Below, one piece after another: positions 57,348 through 64,000 of a DNA stretch of 64,000 nt. The notes below the pieces were generated by a model. It saw nothing but the letters and a program-made list of their open reading frames with translations, did no database searches and had not been told where the DNA came from. Each line of letters starts with the position of its first letter. Position 1 is the first letter of the stretch. Position numbers and translations under genes: made by a program. The stretch is from Thozetella sp. PMI_491 (Eukaryota; Ascomycota; Sordariomycetes; Chaetosphaeriales; Chaetosphaeriaceae): positions 248,001 through 312,000 of the forward strand of contig MU270080.1 of the NCBI GenBank assembly GCA_021432635.1. Reading direction: 5' to 3'.

Positions 57348-59867
57348 ATGCCGTCGTCTTCGAACCCGCCCTCCCGCTCTTCCATGCGCGACCACGTCCC
57401 GGCCCAGCCGAGTGGCCTGCGACAGAGCTACACCCCGTCTAACGCGTCGACCTCCGATGGCGACCAGCCAAACAGCCCTCCGCAATCGCCGCCGTCGAAC
57501 GGCAACGGCGACTCGTCTGTCGCCGGCCCAAGCTCGCGGAACCTGGCTACGGCCGGCCCGTCCGAGACGACTTCGCTCCTCCGGGGCATTGAACTCGGCG
57601 AGCACGCTCACGATGGCCCCTGCAACCACGGGACGTTCTCACCTCGGCCCCTGAGCCCCAGCCAGAGCCTAGGAGACTCGCAGACGGATGCCGAGTCCGA
57701 ACGTTCAGTTCCGATCCTGGACGGGCTGATGTCGGCCATCTCCGGGAAGAAGCCGAGGAGGAGGTGGACATCGCGGATGAAGAGCAAGAAGATGACGAGC
57801 TCGAGGGTTCTGGCCGAGCAGCATGGCATCCGTGATTCCCCCTACATGTGAGCCACCCCGCCCTAGACGCGAGGCCACCCGCATGCACACTCTACTAACC
57901 CTGCACCTCCTAGGTACTTGTCCTACTACTTACCGGTGCTGGTATGGTCCCGCGAGTACAACTGGTCATATTTCAAGGGAGACTTCGTGGCCGCCTTGAC
58001 CCTCGCCGGCATGTACGTGCCTATGGCCCTCTCGCTCGCCGACAACCTAGCCCATGTCCCCGCGATCAACGGCCTCTACGCTTTCGTCTTCAACCCGCTG
58101 GTATACGCCCTCCTGGGCAGCTGTCCCGAGATGGTGGTCGGACCTGAAGCGCCCGGCTCACTCCTCGTCGGGAGCGTCATCAAAGCCAGCGTCGAGCTCG
58201 GCCGAGGAGAAGACGACGATGCGGTAATGCATGCCAAGATCTGCGGCGTGGTGGCGGGCATGGCCGGCGCCACCGTGTTTGCTGCCGGCCTCGCACGGCT
58301 CGGCTTTTTCGACGGCGTCCTCTCTCGGCCCTTCCTGCGCGGATTCGTCAGCGCCATCGGCGCCGTCATCGCCGTGGACCAGCTCATACCGGAGCTCGGC
58401 CTGACCAGGCTGGCGGAGGAGTCGTCTAGCGTCGCGCACGGGAGTAGCGTCGACAAGGTGCGCTTCATCATCGGAAATCTCGACCGGGTCCACGTCCCGA
58501 CATTTACCGTCGCCGCCGTGAGCTTCACCGTCATAATGGTGTGTCGCGAGATTAAACGCCGCCTCCAGCCGCGTTACCCAGGTGTGGCGTACGTGCCTGA
58601 CCGATTCCTGGTCGTCGTCATCGCCACCATCTTGTCCTGGCACTTTTCTTGGGACAAGGCCGGTGTGGCTGTGCTCGGGAAAGTCGAGGCGGCTAGCGGC
58701 CATCTCTTCACGTTCCGATGGCCATTCCAGGTCTCGCAAATGACCCACATCCGGGATGCCATGGGCACGTCGTTCCTGATTGCCCTGCTCGGCTTCTTCG
58801 AGTCATCCGTAGCGGCCAAGAGCATCGGGGGCAATGATTCTTTCGCTGGCATCCAGCTGAGTCCGAACCGGGAGCTGGTCGCCCTCGGTACCGCTAACCT
58901 GGTCGGAGCCTGCTTCATGAGCCTTCCGGCCTTTGGTGGCTACGGAAGGAGCAAGGTCAACAAGGCTACTGGCGGCAAGACGCCCATGTCGTCCATCCTG
59001 CTTAGTGCCCTGACCGTAGTATGCATTCTGTTCGTTATACCTTACATGTACTATCTTCCGGTGAGTACCTTCTGCTATCTCTTGGAGCGCGCGTTACTTG
59101 CTAACATCGCCGCCTAGAAACCTGTTCTGTCGTCCTTGATCAGCGTCGTGGCGTGGTCGCTCATCGAGGAGGCACCACATGACATCTCCTTCTTCCTCCG
59201 CATCCACGCCTGGCCTGAGCTGGGGCTCATGTTCATTATCGTCGCCACCACCATCTTCTACTCCCTGAATATGGGCATTGCCATTGGTGTCGGCCTGTCG
59301 CTTCTCCAGGTGATTCGACATGCCACTCGCCCACGCATCCAGATTCTTGGCCGCATTCCCGGCACCAACAAGTTTGAGAACGCTGAGGAGGAGCCCGAAC
59401 GTCTTGAGTTCTTCGAGGGATGCTTGATCGTCAAGATTCCAGAGCCGTTGACCTTTGCCAACACCGGAGCACTGAAGACTCGGCTCAGAAGGCTCGAGTT
59501 CTACGGTACCAGCAAGGCTCACCCGGCATTACCGCGGTTGCGGCACGAGGCCTCGAACCAGAATGTCATCTTCGACATCCACGGCGTCACCTCGATCGAC
59601 GGCAGCGGAACACAGGTCCTTGAGGAGATCGTGCGCGCCTACCGCAGTCGCAGTGTGAGGGTCTTCTTCACGAGGGGCCCGAGTAAGGGACATGTGGTCT
59701 ATGATCAGATGGAGCGCAGCGGCATTCTCGACCTCATCGGCGGCGCCGACTATTACGTTGATGACGTACAAGATGCCTTAAAAATGACCGAGGTCGAAGA
59801 CGGCGGTGAGCCTGCTCTGGTGGACCGGGGGGACACCTTGACACCGATGAGCCTCAGGGCAGACTGA
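57348..59867 (+). CDS. SulP/SLC26 anion transporter with STAS domain
   Basis: Exons 57348-57847, 57914-59060 and 59118-59867 give 798 residues. A disordered Ser/Pro-rich N-terminus (1-165) precedes about 10-14 membrane segments. These begin with YLPVLVWSREYNWSYFKGDF and the SulP signature GMYVPMALSLADNLAHVPAINGLY (first half), and then YALLGSCPEMVVGPEAPGSL. The C-terminal STAS domain (about 625-770) contains IFDIHGVTSIDGSGTQVLEE, with Ser at the site phosphorylated in bacterial anti-sigma antagonists. It resembles the yeast YPR003C type more than the SUL1/2 sulphate permeases, and may sit in an internal membrane such as the vacuole or ER (inference). The ATG has a good context (caaaATG). Confidence 0.92.
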
Positions 59868-60127
59868 ATAGTAACGAAACATTGGCTTGGTTAGCATGTC
59901 AGGAGAAACGTGAATGATGATGGAGGTCTATTTCGAATAGGGATTGCAAGGGGAGAGGACGTGTTTGCATGGCGTTTCAGCATCAGCATATCTAGATATC
60001 CACCGCATGATTGCGAGCAGCACTCGGGCAACTGGAGAGCCGCGGAATTTCTATACAATCTTAATACTGTTACAGACATAAACGGATGAATGGCGTGAGC
60101 CAGCGACGGAAACTCCTTGTCGTAGTC

Positions 60128-61630
60128 TTATTCACCGAACTTCGGAGGGCTGAACCCCCCCGGTGTAGCAGTTCTCGTCTGCTCTGTAAGAGCACTGATT
60201 GATAAATCCCGGTGAGTCGGCGAGGAAACAAAGCTCTCTAGGCCTGTACTGACAGAACCGTCGCTGTTGGGGCGCGGCTCATATCCCAGATGAACAGAAC
60301 TCCTCGGTGTAGTGTTAGATGTTGGCTCCATCCTCATCGGCGGTTCCCCGGCTGAGGGAGAATATCGGCCACGCGCATGGTAGATTGTTGGTGAAGCCAG
60401 AGGCTCCATTGCGGCGGGAGGAATTCGACTGGACAGGGAGGGAATTGGAGGGACGAAAGAGGTCGATGGTAGTTGGCTCCGGGGAGGGCCGTGAGAGAAG
60501 TTACCCTCTGCAACTGACTCTTCATAGATGCTGTTGCGAGGGAACACCGCCGTGTTAGGAGCTGGCGATACATGAAGGCCGGCACTATCCATCGACTGTC
60601 CCCAGCTCTCGAACACAATGTCTATCCCATAAGTCATGACGAACTGGAGGAAGACGTCAGGATCAGCAGCTCGCTCTGCCATAGTCTGCCATGCCCCAGA
60701 GACCTCGAGGTGGCTCTTCAGGATGGCCGCCCCTCTCTCCTTGACGAAGTCACGAAAGTGCTTCGTCATCTCCGAGATACCCGATTCCACATAAGGCGTT
60801 GCCGGAAGCGGCGTACCCGGGAATAGAACCCCGAACATGGCATACCACATCGACTCGGCCGTCGCGCCTGGCCTCCGGCTGGTGAGTCGGTCGATCTCTC
60901 CCCACTGGCCCTCGTCCATCTCGTCCTGGCGCCCCCTGGACGTGGAACTCTTGCACTCGCGGGTGTTCTGATGGCGGTTGTAGGATGGCTGATCGGGAAA
61001 CACGTCCTGACATACGGTACAGCGCCATTTGGGAGCTTTGTGTGTGCGTTTCAAGTGTTGCTTCACGTACGAGATCTTAGACATCTTGTAGAAGAGGCAT
61101 GAATGATGCCGGATGGGGTTCATCTTGAAGAAAGGGCAGGCGAAGGTAGCCTGCTGGCCTGTCGAAGCTCCTTCAACCTTGCCTCGCTTCAAGGCCCGAG
61201 ACCGGTCGCCTTCCTCTTCTGGATCCCAGTCTTCGTCCTCGTCCGGCTCGTTGAGGGACGAGTTGCGCTTCCGGGATCCTCGCCGTGGGCCCGTCTCGAC
61301 TGCTCGATCGTCTCGGCCCTCCGCAGCGCCGCCGATAGTCCCTGCATGTTTGATGAGCAGTGTTGTCACAAACATGGACACCAGCTGCTGGCACTGGCAC
61401 GTGCCGCTGGTCTCCCAGGGGTTATGGCGGCCTGGGCGGGATAATGGGAGCGACTGAGAAGACGGCCAAAGGCATGCAGCGATTGGGCATGCCCGGAAGC
61501 CTTCTGCGTATGGATCCGGGTACTGCGCGGGTGGGCTTCCGTGAATACTCCTAGAATCCGATCGGTTAAAGAGCGAGGCCTCTTGTGAGAGGCTCCTCGG
61601 GAGTGTTATGGGGGCGGCCTTCGCCATCAT
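60128..61630 (-). CDS. Fungal C2H2-type zinc-finger protein
   Basis: A single exon of 500 residues. The core (about 160-230) is ACPFFKMNPIRHHSCLFYKM, then ISYVKQHLKRTHKAPKWRC and CQDVFPDQPSYNRHQNTREC. This gives two Cys/His clusters of the kind seen in many fungal proteins with the CPF-K-P-RH-C...QHL-R-H pattern. An acidic/basic stretch before it (NEPDEDEDWDPEEEGDRS, RKRNSS) may hold a nuclear-localisation signal. The C-terminal half is Ser/Pro-rich and largely disordered. The family is nuclear and presumed regulatory; targets are unknown. The first 90 residues are weakly conserved in look, and an internal ATG (MFVTTLLIKHAG, about residue 87) is an alternative start. The gene converges with the SulP gene. 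Confidence 0.8.
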   Translation of the reverse strand: MMAKAAPITLPRSLSQEASLFNRSDSRSIHGSPPAQYPDPYAEGFRACPIAACLWPSSQSLPLSRPGRHNPWETSGTCQCQQLVSMFVTTLLIKHAGTIGGAAEGRDDRAVETGPRRGSRKRNSSLNEPDEDEDWDPEEEGDRSRALKRGKVEGASTGQQATFACPFFKMNPIRHHSCLFYKMSKISYVKQHLKRTHKAPKWRCTVCQDVFPDQPSYNRHQNTRECKSSTSRGRQDEMDEGQWGEIDRLTSRRPGATAESMWYAMFGVLFPGTPLPATPYVESGISEMTKHFRDFVKERGAAILKSHLEVSGAWQTMAERAADPDVFLQFVMTYGIDIVFESWGQSMDSAGLHVSPAPNTAVFPRNSIYEESVAEGNFSHGPPRSQLPSTSFVPPIPSLSSRIPPAAMEPLASPTIYHARGRYSPSAGEPPMRMEPTSNTTPRSSVHLGYEPRPNSDGSVSTGLESFVSSPTHRDLSISALTEQTRTATPGGFSPPKFGE

Positions 61631-62431
61631 TAGCTCGCGTAATTCGTGGCCGTGTACGCACGGCTAACCAAGGCTTTCCCGGGTGCAATATGGAGTATTG
61701 GGAATAACTTCCATTCGTGCGTGTTTCTTCCTTCCCCATTTGGTAGCCTTCCTCGGCGTGGCTCTCTCGGTGTAGCCCGCGAGACGCCACCCTGAGGAAG
61801 GGGGGGAGGATCAATTGGCGACGGGCTCCATTAGTGGACAAGGGGAGCTTCGGGAGAAGTGTGCAGTCCGGGATCCCCGGCAGGAAAATAGGCTAACGAG
61901 CCAAAGCTAAGATTTAGGAGGCGGATCAGAGTTGATAATGTCGCCGGCCCATGGCCCTTGCGGCATCCCTCGCGGTTCTGTCGTGGTGGTGCCACCGCGG
62001 GGTCGGGCGGCCATAGATGCGCGGGCCGAGATGCTTGAGATACCTCGGCGCACGCGCGCCCGCGCCTGTGTACTTGAGGAAATCTGGCTCGTGTCCCATT
62101 TCTTTATTTGGACTATGGGCGGCTGGCTGCCTACTCCTCTCGTTGTACGATTTTCAAGAAAACGCCGATTCCTGTTTTCAAAATTTCAATCCACGTATCC
62201 TGCTGCCTGTCTCCCTGCGCATCTTGGAACCTCCGATCCCGGGTCGTGTGCTAGCATTCGAGAGGACGGGCCACATTTGCTTCAAAGCTCTGAGTCCGGA
62301 TTACACGACAGCTTACCGCCATTGGCCCAGAACCATGCCAATGTTGAATCCCTGGGCAGGGCCCTTAGCCTCTCAGGAATGCGTCGGTGCGGGATTAGCG
62401 CGCCTGCAGCTGCCGGTTCAGGGCGAAGCGC
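61631..62431. other. Intergenic, C2H2 promoter and MFS 3' flank
   Basis: About 0.8 kb. The plus-strand open frames here have mixed composition and no motif. No gene is seen. Confidence 0.5.
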
Positions 62432-64000
62432 TCAGACGGCTCCGAATAGTTTTCCGAACCATCCGATACTCGCGAACGAGGCGGTGACACCGGTGAAGAC
62501 AATCAGATATCCGTAACCGCTGCCGAAGCCATACCCAATATGGTCCCTCCAGGCATCAGACTTCATTAGGGCTCCGCTCAATGGTCCCGATATAACGGCG
62601 CCGATCCCCTTGCCTGCCGAAAAGACCGCGATCATCATCCCAGTCTCGACAGCAGGGTACTTGCGCCGGACGGGCTGGGTGCAGCCCGTCCAAGTAGACG
62701 AGAAGCCGCCGGCGAAGATGCCGTAGCAGATGGCGAAGATGTACAGCACTGGTCGGTACACGGCAAATGTCCAAAACACGAAAACACCGACCACCGTTCC
62801 GACTACGCAAGTGTTGATAGCGGTCGTGACGTGGTACCGGTCAATCATCCATCCCGCAAATAGGGAGCCAAGCACGTTTGCCGCGTTGCAGAGGCACACG
62901 GCAACAGTCCCTGTGACGGCGCCCCAGCCTTGCGCTGCTGCAAATGCTGACGGGAGAAGCGCCACGTTAGCCTTAGCATCGCTGCCGATGCGCCACCTCG
63001 GTGAGGGGTCTAGCGGTCTGGCGACGTGGGGGAATGGCGCTTACACGGCATGTATAGGCTAGGCATGAAATATCCCAAGCTCGAAATGATGTTGCCCGTC
63101 TGCAGGATCCAAAAAGCTCGGCTCTTGAAGAACCCGAGCTCAACCTTCTGCGGACCCTGGTGTGCATGCTGGTCGGGTAGCCGCGGCTTGAGCCACATGA
63201 CGGCCGGTGTCGTGAGGACAATCGTGATGACCACCCAGGTCCTCAATGCGGTGCGGAAGCCCCAGTTGCTCAGGATCCATTGCATGAGCAAGGGGATCAC
63301 GACCCCGGCGGCACCTCCGCCGCCGTTGAGGACGCCATAAGCAAGCCCCTTGCGCTGGATAAACCATTCGTCCAGGTATAGGAACGCCGGGAAGTAGTGG
63401 AAGGTGCCTCCGATACCGTAAAGCACTCCTTGTGTGAGGAGGAGCTGGGTCACAGAGTTGGCAAAAGACGCTCCTATCAGGCTGGCCAGCAGGACAACGA
63501 AGCCAATGGCAGCGGATGGCTTTCTGAACTTCGGGAATTTCCGAAGCAAGGTGTACACAATCGGTGCAGAAAAGTACATAACGCCCTAGACACCGGCATG
63601 GAAAATAAGCAAGGTGTGACCCAGCGTTCCTGCTGCATCATCCACAGCGCCTTGGGCAGGGGTTTGGGCGGACGAACGTACTGAGGCGGTAGTGCCTATG
63701 GCGGCTATGCTAGCCAAATCGTGCGAAAAGAGCTCGTGCGTAGAATAGTGCGCTTGAAAGACTCCGAAGGCGAAGGGAAAGCCTGGCCGCTATGTGTTAA
63801 TCCTTCCGTTGGTGCCAAACGACGGCACAGGACACCGGTGTCCGGGAGCTCCGAATCTACTCACCCCAGACTAGCGCTTCCAGGATGAAGCAGGCCGTCA
63901 AGACGAGCCAGGCATCTTTTCCGCCGTCGGCTCTCGGCAGAGAGAACTCGGGCGGTAGGCTCTCGGCCACTAGCTCCGGGTCGGAAGTCAATTGCACGGC
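62432..64000 (-). CDS. Monocarboxylate-type MFS carrier, partial at right edge
   Basis: Exons from the edge are 64000-63865 (partial), 63782-63682, 63585-63047 and 62996-62432. They give 446 residues of the C-terminal part; the N-terminus lies beyond the window. Family traits of the SLC16/MCT group are DAWLVLTACFILEALVWGFP followed by FAFGVFQAHY (TM1), GIGGTFHYFPAFLYLDEWF with RKGLAYGV, and GGGGAAGVVIPLLMQWI. The second half carries WMIDRYHVTTAINT and AVFSAGKGIGAVISGPLSGA. It should be a plasma-membrane proton-linked carrier of a small organic acid or related solute; the substrate is not evident. The intron at 62997-63046 is short (50 nt) with a gtgtaa donor and is the least certain. The gene lies on the minus strand and ends about 800 bp from the C2H2 start. 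Confidence 0.85.

Noticed and set aside
1-64000. CRISPR arrays, bacterial operons, phage genes or a secondary-metabolite core gene
   Set aside because: No regularly spaced short repeats, no prokaryotic gene layout, and no PKS, NRPS or terpene-synthase motifs were seen.

Overview
The window reads as nuclear DNA of a filamentous ascomycete (Pezizomycotina, most likely Sordariomycetes; this is inference). Genes are split by short introns (about 48-103 nt) with GTNNGT-type donors and CTAAC/CTGAC-like branch sites. The families are typical of such fungi: SAT4 membrane proteins, cutinase, secretory lipase, GH78, GH79 and GH3 enzymes, and MFS carriers. A repeat block at the left edge is AT-rich and mutated in the manner of repeat-induced point mutation (RIP). 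Exon models were built by hand. For every complete spliced model the exon lengths sum to a multiple of three.

Layout. 1-8108: fossil Ty1/copia retrotransposons in two opposite orientations, with a small, intact-looking, spliced CxxC-protein gene on the minus strand between the decayed pol region and the 3' LTR. 8109-10184: gene-poor. 10185-11959: secreted GH79 glucuronidase-type enzyme. 11960-16240: gene-poor, holding a broken C2H2 zinc-finger gene. 16241-17328: 7TM integral membrane protein. 18367-23448: giant triple-AAA (CbbX-like) ATPase. 25049-33359: a carbohydrate block of GH78 rhamnosidase-type enzyme (no signal peptide), secreted GH3 beta-glucosidase and MFS sugar carrier. 34505-35988: aminoglycoside-phosphotransferase-like kinase. 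36156-36977: cutinase. 38386-38751: tiny EF-hand protein whose first coding exon is only the ATG. 39466-41200: CDP-diacylglycerol synthase, divergent from the ATRIP/Rad26 checkpoint protein (42042-44651). 45375-46843: SAT4-type rhodopsin-domain protein. 49050-50552: F-box protein. 52029-53330 and 53589-54694: convergent secretory lipase and alpha/beta hydrolase. 55272-55890: relic of a STAND/NLR-type gene head. 55943-56033: tRNA-promoter-like (SINE-like) signals. 56733-56771: a run of 39 G. 57348-59867: SulP/STAS anion transporter. 60128-61630: fungal C2H2-type nuclear protein. 62432 to the right edge: partial monocarboxylate-type MFS carrier.

How the genes work together. The clearest functional grouping is 25.0-33.4 kb. 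A cytosolic rhamnosidase-type enzyme, a secreted beta-glucosidase and a sugar porter would together suit use of rhamnose- and glucose-decorated plant glycosides. Cutinase, the secretory lipase and the GH79 enzyme add to a plant-surface or plant-wall theme but are spread among housekeeping genes (CDS1, ATRIP, SulP). I see no secondary-metabolite core enzyme, tRNA gene or CRISPR array. The most unusual items are the unmutated CxxC gene inside the retroelement block, the ATG-only exon, the triple-AAA protein, the decayed STAND-type gene and the carbohydrate cluster.
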